Origin: Blepharisma stoltei
Lineage: Eukaryota; Ciliophora; Heterotrichea; Heterotrichida; Blepharismidae
Direction of reading: 5' to 3'
Length of the DNA stretch: 64,000 nt
Assembly: GCA_914767885.1 (NCBI GenBank)
Contig: CAJZBQ010000062.1
Location: 434,001 to 498,000, forward strand
Notes under the pieces: generated by a model
Seen by the model: only the letters and a program-made list of their open reading frames with translations
The model's database searches: none
Told to the model about the DNA's origin: nothing
Shown: piece after piece, positions 54,358-63,500 of the stretch
Layout of the letters: each line of letters opens with the position of its first letter
Numbering within the stretch: the first letter of the stretch is position 1
Position numbers and translations under genes: made by a program

Positions 54358-56280
54358 ATGGAAGAAGAAAGACCTAATACAGAAACTAAAAAGAAGAAAA
54401 GTAAAATAATGTGTAATGTCGCATTCACGAAGTATGAGGTTGTAAAGCATGTTGCATCAAAGGTTTTCGGATGAAAATTGTCATATGATGAAGAAGACGA
54501 AGAATGGGACATCCTTTGAACTGATCAAGCAGTTCCTCCTGAGAGATTAGCTCACATGAAGCTATATCAAAAGATCAACCATTTCCCAGGCATGTATGCT
54601 ATTTCTCGTAAGAATTATTTGGCATATAATTTGACCAAATTAAAGAAAAGATTCCCTGAAGAATACAATTTCTTCCCTAGGACTTGGGTTGTCCCGTGTG
54701 ATATGGGAGATCTGCGCAATTTTATGCAAACTAAGAAGAACGCATATGTAATTGTAAAGCCAGAAGCTTCGTGCCAAGGAAGAGGCATTTATCTTACAAA
54801 TAGACTTGATGACATTGATCCTTCAGAAAAACATGTTGTTCAAGAATACCTAGAAAAGCCATTTTTAATTGACGATCTTAAATTCGATTTAAGAATCTAT
54901 GTGCTTGTTGCTGGATGCGACCCACTAAGGCTTTACATTCATGAGCAAGGACTCACAAGATTTGCAACAGAAGAATATGAAAGGCCATGCGAAGATAACA
55001 TTGAAGATATGTGCATGCATCTCACAAATTATGCAGTAAATAAAAACAATCCTAACTTCATCCACAATGAAAACTCAGACGACGATGATATCGGCCACAA
55101 GAGAAGTCTTCAATCAACTTATGATTACCTTGAAGAAAATGGGTACGATGTTGTGAAACTAAAAGCTAAAATTGATGATATGCTTGTAAAAACGTTGTGC
55201 TCTATACAACCAAATCTTGCACATCATTATCATTCTTGTCAGCCTGAAGATATTACAAATGGTATGTGCTTTGAAGTTTTAGGCTTCGATGTTATGCTTG
55301 ATTCAAAGCTAAATCCGTATGTCCTAGAGGTAAACCATACGCCTTCGTTTACGACTGATTCTCCACTTGACAAAAAAATAAAAAAGGCTGTGATAGGGCA
55401 AGCCTTGAAAATTATGAATATTTCTGCTAGAAACCGCAAAGAGTATTTTAAGAAGACAAAGGAAGAAATACAGAAAAGAGCCTTAACAGGGAAAATGGAA
55501 AGAGATAGCAAAGAAGTCAGAGCTGAAAAGATGCTGCAGCATCAGCTGAAGAGAGATAAATGGGAATCAAAACATCTGGGAGGGTATAGAAAAATTTATC
55601 CAGTTGAAGGATTTGAAAAATATGATGCCATGACCAAAGCTGCTGATGATATTTGGCAAGAATGGACTGGGACCAAAATGAATAGAGTCAGAAAAACTGA
55701 AGAAAATAAAGTTCCACCGATGAAAACGTTACCTCCCCAGCCACCAAAATCCCAAAAAACAGATGTAAAAAGAGCAGCACAAAAGGGGCCTGATATTATT
55801 TCACCTCATAGATGTCCCTCCGCAAATTTGCCTGGAGTTGATAGTCCAGGAGTCAATCAAAGTGAAAATGAGAAGCATCACTCTTTAAAAGTTTTTGACA
55901 GACTAAGTAAGCCAGTGGTTCGAAGATTCAAAGGTACTGGAGCTGCATATCTTCCTCCAGTTATATACTCTGATGAAACAAGGCCCAGCCTTGTAATTGA
56001 GAAAAAAGCAACACTGAACCCAGCAGCTTTATCAGATATAAGTACAAGAGGAGTAAATGCCAATTTAGTGAACTCAATCCTTTCAATCCAAAACGGATTC
56101 AAAACAAAAAAGACTGATGCAAAGTCAAGGCTTGTGGTGCCAAAATCCTATCATTATATCAAAACCACTTCTGCAAGAGATTTAGTCCCAAATGACGAGC
56201 TATACAAGACCATCAAACCCAAATTGATGGAGCTTGACACCTTTTCTGAAGATAAACAAAAAGAAAGCTTTAAAAAATGA
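54358..56280 (+). CDS. TTLL polyglutamylase-type ligase
   Basis: 640 residues. Adds glutamates to tubulin tails in cilia. Seen: DILWTDQAV..ERL, YQKINHFPGMYAISRKNYL, PEEYNFFPRTWVVP, VKPEASCQGRGIYLTN (ATP-grasp), DLRIYVLVAG, MHLTNYAVNKNNPNF, and the metal-binding LEVNHTPSF. This matches the TTLL6/TTLL13 branch core. A 300-residue disordered basic C-terminus may bind microtubules. The start at 54358 is included because the upstream frame contains TGA Trp (FGWKLSY, ILWTDQ). No IES. Confidence 0.92.
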
Positions 56281-56367
56281 AATTTATAGACTATTAACTG
56301 CTAAATTACCTTAACCGTAATTTATTCTTCCCTCATTATTTCTTTGTGAATAATTATTTATTTAAAT

Positions 56368-58035
56368 ATGTCATACAGAAAATTTTTGACTAATTCTTCT
56401 CAAGCGCTTCAGGACTACGAGATTCACAAAGAAAATAGGCAGAGCGAAAACTACGTCACATTTAAAGCAACTCTAAAAGGCGATTTTAACCAACATTTTT
56501 ACATTAGGAGAGAAACCTTTGAGAAGTCTGGTTTGAATCTTGCCAGGTTTGATGGGCTTGTTCGGGCAAACCAAGAAGGAATAGTCAAGGCAAGCAGGAT
56601 TTTTCTGGAAGAAGTGAATTCAATGATAATGATGTTTATCATAGAGCCAATGCCTGGACGTGGAAAATGCGAGCTTCTTTCAAGTCTTATCCAAAAAAAT
56701 CTACTTTCATATTCACAAAAACAATCCCTCTTTCAAAGCATTGCAGCTACTGTAGACTCTTTGCATTCATTAGGCATCTCTCATCTTGAACTTTCTCCGA
56801 GATCAATCATAATTGAAGATCAAACAGTTCTCCTTCGGCCTTTCAAAATAAATCCAGATGCTCAAAATGATAGCTTTTGGTACTCTCCTCCTGAAACTTT
56901 AACTGAAAGCTCATTTTTTGCTGGCCAATTTTCCAGTGATGTGTGGGCAATTGGGTGCATTTTTGCTGAAATTTTTATAAGTTTGACTCCTTTGTTCCAG
57001 GCACCTGGGAAAAAGGAAAAATTGTTGAAGATGTTTGAAATTTTAGGTATCCCACAATATCAGGAAGTTGAAGAATATATGCCATGGGAAATGTATAGAG
57101 AGCTCAGGACGTTAGCAAAGCAGAATATTGAACCTCTTAAACATTTGCTGTTTGGAAGCTTGACTAGCAAAGAAAGAGAGCTAGTCACTAAAATGCTAAG
57201 CTTTAACATTGACAAAAGATCAACATGCAGAGAAATTGCTGGATTTCCATGGGGAAGTGTAGAATATTCAAGCGCAAAGGATGATTCAGCACAGCCAATT
57301 TATAATTGTTACGAGGAAGTATTGAAAGGCCCGTATGAGTTTTGTGAAAACACTCGAATGACTTCAGGAATTTCATCCCTGCATTCTTCTTCAATTAATC
57401 CATTTACAGGGAAATATAGAACCTCAGAGGTTTATAAAGAAAAAGAGCTTTATGCTGAAGAGAAAGTTGCGACGCAAGGATTTAACTCTTTTGCCTCAGA
57501 TCAGGATGCTAGAAAAACTCCATCCATGCCAAATCACATCAGAATTGTTGAAGACGAAAGAAGAACAGTTAAAGCAAACACAGAGCCTCAAAGGCCTATT
57601 GATTCCCCAGCTTCACTTCCAAAGCAGATGAGGGTTTCTGAATTAAAGCCTGCAGATAATACGCTCACCGTTACTGTCCATAGAGCTAAAAACATGGATC
57701 TTTATAAATATGACAGCGACAATATCAAACTCTCTTTTGAATTTGACGTCAATACTTGTGGGGTTCCAATTAAGGCGAAATCTTCTTTATTTCAAGCCAG
57801 CTTAATGATTCCTGTCAATTTCACACAAGAATTTCAGATAAACTCAGAACTATTCAAAAAGAATTATAGGCATGATCCATTGGTTATCAGTGTAAATCAA
57901 TGCATTTTTGATTTATCAAATAGGTGCAGAGAAACAATGATAGGAATTTGTGAAGTGTATATTGGTCTTTTATTTGCCTCTGTTTTGTCAACTGCTGATG
58001 CAGATTCTTCAGTGTATGGGTGGTATAGCTTATAG
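56368..58035 (+). CDS. Pseudokinase with C-terminal C2-like domain
   Basis: 555 residues. The kinase-like fold is clear (TVDSLHSLGISHLELSPRSI, YSPPETL, SSDVWAIGCIFAEIF, TKMLSFNIDKRSTCREIAGF) and most like the CMGC group. However, the HRD motif reads HLELSPRS with no catalytic Asp, and the DFG position reads LRPFK. It should be catalytically dead. After a linker, residues ~425-555 (LTVTVHRAKNMDLYKYDSDN ... IGICEVYIGLLFA) resemble a C2 fold. Probably a scaffold. TAG stop. Confidence 0.72.
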   Translation: MSYRKFLTNSSQALQDYEIHKENRQSENYVTFKATLKGDFNQHFYIRRETFEKSGLNLARFDGLVRANQEGIVKASRIFLEEVNSMIMMFIIEPMPGRGKCELLSSLIQKNLLSYSQKQSLFQSIAATVDSLHSLGISHLELSPRSIIIEDQTVLLRPFKINPDAQNDSFWYSPPETLTESSFFAGQFSSDVWAIGCIFAEIFISLTPLFQAPGKKEKLLKMFEILGIPQYQEVEEYMPWEMYRELRTLAKQNIEPLKHLLFGSLTSKERELVTKMLSFNIDKRSTCREIAGFPWGSVEYSSAKDDSAQPIYNCYEEVLKGPYEFCENTRMTSGISSLHSSSINPFTGKYRTSEVYKEKELYAEEKVATQGFNSFASDQDARKTPSMPNHIRIVEDERRTVKANTEPQRPIDSPASLPKQMRVSELKPADNTLTVTVHRAKNMDLYKYDSDNIKLSFEFDVNTCGVPIKAKSSLFQASLMIPVNFTQEFQINSELFKKNYRHDPLVISVNQCIFDLSNRCRETMIGICEVYIGLLFASVLSTADADSSVYGWYSL

Positions 58036-58159
58036 CCCGATATAGATTTCTTTATTTGAGCAAAATGTGATAGAAAGTAAGGCAGCCAATAAAGACTCTA
58101 TTAAAGGGATGAGCTTGATCCCTATAAAAAAAATGGCATACTTAATTTTTAACTCACTG

Positions 58160-58564
58160 TAGACCACTCTGAGATAAGGCCAGGGTGGCCTTATCTCAGA
58201 GTAGTCTACTATTATAAGAAAAATTAATATTTTAATAAGAAAATAACTTATTTTATTAGTAAAATTTTAGGTGGCCTTATCTCAGGGTGGCTAGCATTAA
58301 AAAAAATATACCACTCATAATAAGGCCAGGGGCATTTTTATAATAAATAATGAATGAAGAACTCCCGACAAATTTAAAGAGAAGAAGAGATAATTGTAAA
58401 AAGCTTCAAATTATGCAACCTAAAAAGGCAAGAAGGAGAAAATATTGGATTTGATCATTGTCCAAGATTTAAGGATTTAAATTTATAAAAAATTTTTACT
58501 TTAATTTGATTTTGTATGCCACTCTGAGATAAGGCCATCCTGGACCTTATCTCAGAGTGGTCTA
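58160..58564. repeat. Cluster of CCACTCTGAGATAAGGCC hairpin elements
   Basis: A perfect 22 bp-arm hairpin at 58160-58208 (TAGACCACTCTGAGATAAGG...), partial copies at 58270-58295 and 58311-58333, and a second hairpin at 58518-58564. Six occurrences of the motif in both orientations within 405 bp. Probably one or more TIR-type IESs whose ends are themselves palindromes. The excision unit is unclear. Confidence 0.65.
58350..58472 (+). CDS. Possible 40-residue basic peptide between hairpins
   Basis: ATG to TAA; MNEELPTNLKRRRDNCKKLQ then KKARRRKYWIWSLSKI with a TGA Trp. Lies between the two hairpin clusters. Either a tiny gene or element DNA. Weak. Confidence 0.25.
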
Positions 58565-58599
58565 CAGTCAAATTGTTTAAATATAATTATTAATTTAAT

Positions 58600-58815
58600 T
58601 TTCATAATATTTAAAATGGCAATTACCTCAGTCCTGATCCCCCAGGCTAGACCCACAAACCAAATTCAGTGAGAAAAGTCAAACTTCTTGAGAGCTTCGG
58701 CTTGAAGAGAGGTGGTCTGTGCTGAGAATTGCACAGACTAGAGGAGTCTGAAAGGGCTTGATAACTTTAACGGTTCGACGGTTAGGCCGGTTCGCCTACC
58801 GTTGTTCAGAGAAAT
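58600..58815. mobile_element. Structured SINE-like element D, copy 2
   Basis: Aligned with 8270-8490: ATATTTAAAATGGCA start, GAGAAAAGTCAAACTTCTTG, GCTTGAAGAGAGG, GACTAGAGGAGTCTGAAAGG, AACTTTAACGGTTCGACGG and CTACCGTTGTTCAGAG. Intergenic. The B-box-like GGTTCGACGG is kept. Target repeats not clear, so the ends are approximate. Confidence 0.6.
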
Positions 58816-58934
58816 TCATTAAATTATTTATATAAATTTAAGTACCCATATTACCTTAGCTATTATTTTTAAATTCTATCTTTTTTTTTAAATCATCTTT
58901 GTTTTTAAATCAATTAATAAATAATAAAAATAAA

Positions 58935-59228
58935 ATGAAGAAGTTAATATTCTCAAAATGCTACTCTCAAGGTGACATCATATATATTTGCAATAAAAAT
59001 CGCATCGAAGGAGTCCTAAAATGAAGCACATATGAAAAAGTCCTTCGTGTTGAATGCGATCCCTAAATACCTAGGATCAATACAAAATTTTGCTTTTATA
59101 GAACATTTGATCTCAATCAAATTGGCATTGCTAATTTAAAAATCTACCGTCCGCAAAAAGCAACTCGATTGATAATTTTTAATTTTAAATCGATGTTAAA
59201 ATTTGCTAAAGAGCATCATATTAATTAA
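58935..59228 (+). pseudogene. 98-codon frame broken by one TAA
   Basis: MKKLIFSKCYSQGDIIYICN ... WSTYEKVLRVECDP, then TAA at 59064-59066. The same frame then continues for 53 codons (IPRINTKFCFYRTFDLNQIG ... LKFAKEHHIN) to TAA. No 15 or 16 nt GT-AG intron removes the stop. Could be a recent pseudogene, a missed IES junction or a base error. Family not recognised. Confidence 0.4.
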
Positions 59229-59398
59229 TCTAATTTATTTTAATTTAAATTCTCTAAATTAGAGAGAAAAAGTAAGTAAGATATATCAATCCCACTACAA
59301 GTGGGTATTTAAATTAAAATTAATTTAATAATAAAGCCATTTTAAAAATTGGAGCGTTTGCTTGTCAACTTTTTCACGCTTGTCGACCATTTTTTGAT

Positions 59399-59535
59399 AT
59401 GTCACTTTTTAACACTTCCTGCTATAGAGATCCAGCTCGTCCCTTTGAGAGAGTCTGTCTTGCTCATTCAACCGTCCATTACGTTTTGTTTGATAAAGAA
59501 GTCTATATAGAGATATGAGCTATATCATGTTGTAT
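59399..59535. repeat. Decayed relative of the TIR element at 40821
   Basis: Holds CTGCTATAGAGATCCAGCTC on the left and AGATATGAGCTATATC on the right, a degraded form of the 40821-41027 element ends. Boundaries uncertain. Confidence 0.4.
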
Positions 59536-59600
59536 CAACAAGTGGGCAGCCTCTTGGGCAGCTCTTAATAGAAATTAGAACCAGGATTCCAATAGTCCAG

Positions 59601-59831
59601 ATGAAGAGTGAAAGTGCAAACTTTGCAAGAGGGAATAAACAAGAAGCTTCTTTGGAGGCTGATAAGTCATTACTTCAAGGGATTGAAGAGAATTTGTCAA
59701 AACTAAACATCAAGCTGAATAGCAAAGCAAAGGAAAGGGAGGTACAAGAAAAATCGTAACTTATATTTAGTGATGCTGATTTCTCAGAAACTGTAAAATT
59801 GCTGAGAAGACTGTTGCTGGAAAAATCTTAA
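59601..59831 (+). CDS. Small helical protein, 71 residues, one intron
   Basis: MKSESANFARGNKQEASLEA ... LSKLNIKLNSKAKEREVQEK, then across the 15 nt intron at 59756-59770 SDADFSETVKLLRRLLLEKS. Amphipathic helix at the C-terminus. Without the intron TAA follows QEKS. Family not recognised; the intron makes it a credible gene. Confidence 0.6.
59756..59770 (+). other. 15 nt intron
   Basis: GTAACTTATATTTAG; splicing removes the in-frame TAA and keeps phase. Confidence 0.75.
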
Positions 59832-59956
59832 TCCATAAGCTAGCTTGTACAAAAATATTTTAAAAATAATCAAATTCATAAAATTTTGATTCTGACTATT
59901 TTGGATAAATAATATTAATTATTCAATTTTTATTATCTAAATAAAATTAAATCTAA

Positions 59957-60339
59957 CTCCCCCCCTCCGTGAGTGAACAAAACCATTGGAAAAATCCCTA
60001 TTTTTTGCCCAAAAACCCACCCTCCGTGAGTTAACAAACATTTTTTTTAATAGAAAAAACATTTTATGAGGAGAAAAAAAATGATATATAAGTGATAATT
60101 ATTATAATGAAATCTCAAGCTAATTCTGTTTAATTTTAAATAAATTGCGTTTTAAAATATAAATTTTATAAATTAAATTAATATTTGCTTCTCAATTTTT
60201 GTAAATTAGGATTTTTTTTAAAATTTCGAAAAAAAATTTTTCTATAAAATTTATATATAAATATTTTTAAAAACAAAATTAACCCCCCTCCATGTGAGTG
60301 AACAAAATTTTTCTGTTCACTAACAGAGGGTGGGAGTAA
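59957..60339. mobile_element. Family-A MITE-like IES, copy 8
   Basis: TAA flanks (59954-59956, 60337-60339). Ends CTCCCCCCCTCCGTGAGTG and TTCACTAACAGAGGGTGGGAG with some divergence. Intergenic. Confidence 0.9.
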
Positions 60340-60444
60340 GTTTCATTAAAGTTCATAAGAAGCTGTATTCTACATATCGTTTTTTCAAACCACATAATTT
60401 CTAAATTCAAATATCTTTCAGTTTTAATTTTCTTTATTAAATAT

Positions 60445-61756
60445 ATGTCATTTCTTACAAAAGGGTACGAAGAACTGTGGAAGGCAATAATACGGCCTCC
60501 AAAAGAAACCTACATGCCTGAGGATTTAGGGCCCACTGAATTTGCAATTGATGACAGGAATTTTAAACGCAGTGATTTCCAGCTCTCTAATCATCGCTCG
60601 CTGCATCTCCAGTGCTCTCATTTTGAACCGATTCCTGAAGAAAGAGTAGCAGAAAGGCTTCCATGTGTGATTTATTTGCATGGAAACTCAAGCTCAAGAC
60701 TTGAGGCGCTTTCTATCGTTCCAGTTCTCTTGCCTGCCAATATCACTGTTTTTTGCCTACTCCTTCAGTAATCAAAATTCAGCGAGTTAAAATTTTATTT
60801 ATAAAATATAGAGATAGTCGTTATAATGAAATATCTGCCTAATTTTATCAAATTATTAAACAGTTTGCATAATAAAGCATAGATTTGATTATTGCATTTA
60901 ACTTACTTTTTTTAAATTAATATAAAAAGTATTTTTATAAAATTTTACACTTTAAGTTTAAAATGGAGCGAAAATTTTGTTTACTCATCAAGGTAAGTTA
61001 GATACAAGCGGCTCAGGAATATCAGACGGTGAATATATTTCGCTTGGTTGGTATGAAAGAGACGATTTAGCGTGCGTTGTTGACCATTTAAGACGCTCAG
61101 AAAAAGTGACTTGTATCGGACTCTGGGGAAGAAGTATGGGAGCAGTGACTGCCCTTTTGCATGGCGATCGTGATCCTTCAATTGCTGGGATGGTTATTGA
61201 CAGTCCATTTTCGAATTTAAGAGTCCTATCTGAAGAACTAGCAAGAATGTATGCAAAAAATGTCCCTGGGTTTATGCTGAGCGCTGCCTTATCGATGATC
61301 AGAAAAACAGTAAAGAAAAAAGCAAAATTCGATATTAATGAGCTAGACCCATTGAAACATGTGGACATGTGCTTCATTCCTGCACTATTTTGTGCAGGGA
61401 AAGATGACACCTTTATCAACCCTAGACATACACAAATTCTGTATGAGAAATACGCTGGCGATAAGAATTTGATAATGGTTGATGGGGATCATAATTCGAT
61501 GAGACCTCAATTCTTGCTGGACTCTGCTGCAATCTTTTTCTATAACACTCTGCAGTGCGACCAGCTTCCGCCATTTGTTCCAAGCAACCCGAGAAGAAAG
61601 AGAAGACAGCAATTCAGCAACCCAAACCAGAACGCATTTGCATTTGCCCAGCAATTCCAGGATAACCTTTTGAGCGATGAAGAGTTATTGACGAAGGCAA
61701 TTGAAGAGAGCTTGAAAATAGAGGAAAGCAAAGAAAAACAAAATAATGAGCAGTAA
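60445..61756 (+). CDS. Alpha/beta hydrolase with C-terminal ubiquitin-interacting motif
   Basis: 356 residues after removing an IES (60760-61000). Serine hydrolase fold: VIYLHGNSSSR oxyanion region, nucleophile elbow GRSMGAVTAL, acid in CAGKDDTFI, and His in VDGDHNSMRP. The C-terminus DEELLTKAIEESLKIEES is a UIM-like helix, seen in a ciliate/protist group of these hydrolases. The IES splits ITVFC from LDTSGSGISDGEYISLGW. Substrate unknown. No TGA codon inside. Confidence 0.88.
60760..61000. mobile_element. Degraded family-A IES, copy 11
   Basis: TA at 60758-60759 and 60999-61000. The right end GTTTACTCATCAAGGTAAG and the interior (CGACTATCTCTATAT, AATTAGGCAGATATTTCATT in reverse) match decayed family A. 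Excision gives TGC CTA GAT ACA, restoring FCLDTSGSG. Confidence 0.85.
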
Positions 61757-61797
61757 TTTTGTGTACCTTAAATAACATTCTACAATTAACTAACTAA

Positions 61798-62176
61798 CTC
61801 CCCCCTCCGTGATTGAACAAAACTATTGGAAAAATCCCTTTTTTTGCCCAAAAACCACCCTCCGTGAGTGAACAAAAATTTTTTTAATAGATATTTTTAT
61901 GGTAAAAATTTTGATATATAAGTGATAACTATTATCATGAATCTCGAGCTAATTCTGTTTAATTTTAAACAAATTGTGTTTTTAAAACATAAAATTTTAC
62001 AAATTAAATTAATATTTTGCCTTCCAATTTTTGCAAATTAGGGATTTTTTTTAAAATTTCGAGAAAAAAAAATTTCTATAAAATTTATATATATATTTTT
62101 TTTTTAAAAAAAAAATTAACCACCCTCCATGTGAGTGAACAAAATTTTTTTGTTCACTCACGGAAGGGGGGAGTAA
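61798..62176. mobile_element. Family-A MITE-like IES, copy 9
   Basis: TAA flanks (61795-61797, 62174-62176). Ends CTCCCCCCTCCGTGATTGAAC and GTTCACTCACGGAAGGGGGG. Intergenic, 41 bp after the hydrolase stop. Confidence 0.9.
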
Positions 62177-62752
62177 GTTAGATTTATTAGAGTTAATTAA
62201 AGTGTTGCTGAAGAAGATATGCGAATAGAGAGCATTGGTGAATCATATAAGAATTTTCTGAATTCACTTAATAGATAATTATGGAAAGCCTACCATTCTA
62301 GAACTACTTAAAACCCTTCTGAGGGAATTATTAGGTATTTTTGATTTTTTACTTGGATATGCTGTGTAAATAAATTTTATGTGCTTGCTTTTCTCGGTAC
62401 ATCCTATTTGATTGAAATGTTTAGATATTGTCGCAATTGCTTGGAATTTTTGCCAAAATTTTTTGATAGTGAATATTATCTCTTAAATTTAACATTTTTG
62501 GCAGACCAATATCACACTGTCAAAATATTTCGATTAGATCTTCCCGATTAAATAGTATGTAGCATAATTTTCTCTCATCTATTAGCGTTTTATTATAATA
62601 TCCTACTGGCTAGCCGTTTTCCTATTTACTACATTAATATCGGACAACTAGAGCATGAGAAATATCTATATTCTCTATAAAATTGGTATATATGATTTCT
62701 GTGCTAATTGAATGTTGATTTCAGTTCATGAAAAATTATACATATAATTTCT
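62177..62752. other. Intergenic, no convincing gene
   Basis: A frame at 62219 (MRIESIGESYKNFLNSLNR) stops after 19 codons and resumes briefly; it may be a relic. Nothing else recognised. Confidence 0.45.
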
Positions 62753-63448
62753 ATGGAGCAAAACTATAGCTTTTTCCCAGTTTCATTCTCTCCAACCTCC
62801 TCCTATAAAAACAAGACTTCTATGTGCAGGTCATGAATTAATAGATTTTATTTCTCAAAGACAGCTCGAATCTTTTTTACTCTCCAAATTTTGCTGTGCT
62901 TGTTTAGCATGATATGAGTACTCGTACACTTTGGATCGTTTCCCAGTAACTTATAATTAGAGGAATCATGATTTATGGTGATAGAAGTTGCAATCGGCTG
63001 CACGATTATAGCAGAGGTTTGCATCAGAATGTATTTATTAGGGCCCAAGAAATTTTTCACGGAGTGTAGCAATGTATGTGACGTTGTGCTATCAATGCTA
63101 TGTATGACAGAAATTATTTTAGCATTTACTTCTCGATCTCTGCTGGATGATGTAGAAGGAGTTATTGGGATAATGGTTCTTGTGCTTAGGAATATTATTC
63201 TCCTATGGAGAGTTATTATGGTCATCAACAGGCAGAGAAGGACCCGCGTTCACAGTGTCCATTTAGAAGTAATTAGCAATGCTGAAGAAGACGCAAAAAC
63301 TAACAAAATGCAAGAGAACCTCATTCTTAATAAAGAGTCAATCCAGTATATATACAGACCCAAGCTAGAAGAGCTTAAAGAGGAAGATGAGGATAACGAA
63401 AGCAGTCTGAAATCTGGGTCAATTTGGGAAGGGAGGTTTGGCAAGTAA
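62753..63448 (+). CDS. Voltage-sensor-domain-only membrane protein
   Basis: 226 residues after a 15 nt intron at 62946-62960. Four helices with voltage-sensor features: S1 ARIFFTLQILLCLFSMIWVL, S2 with acidic residues (IEVAIGCTIIAEVCIRMYLL), S3 with the N-x-x-D motif (SNVCDVVLSMLCMTEIIL), and S4-like VLRNIILLWRVIMVINRQRR. No pore helices follow; the tail is an acidic coiled coil. Layout like Hv1 or a VSD regulator, but S4 has few spaced arginines, so proton conduction is not assured. TGA Trp in CRSWINRF, SMIWVLV and ESWFMVI. Confidence 0.65.
62946..62960 (+). other. 15 nt intron
   Basis: GTAACTTATAATTAG between FGSFP and KESWFMV; removes the in-frame TAA and keeps phase. Confidence 0.85.
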
Positions 63449-63500
63449 ATTTTCATAAAAATAATCTGTACCCATAATAAAAAATCAATAGATTTTACAG

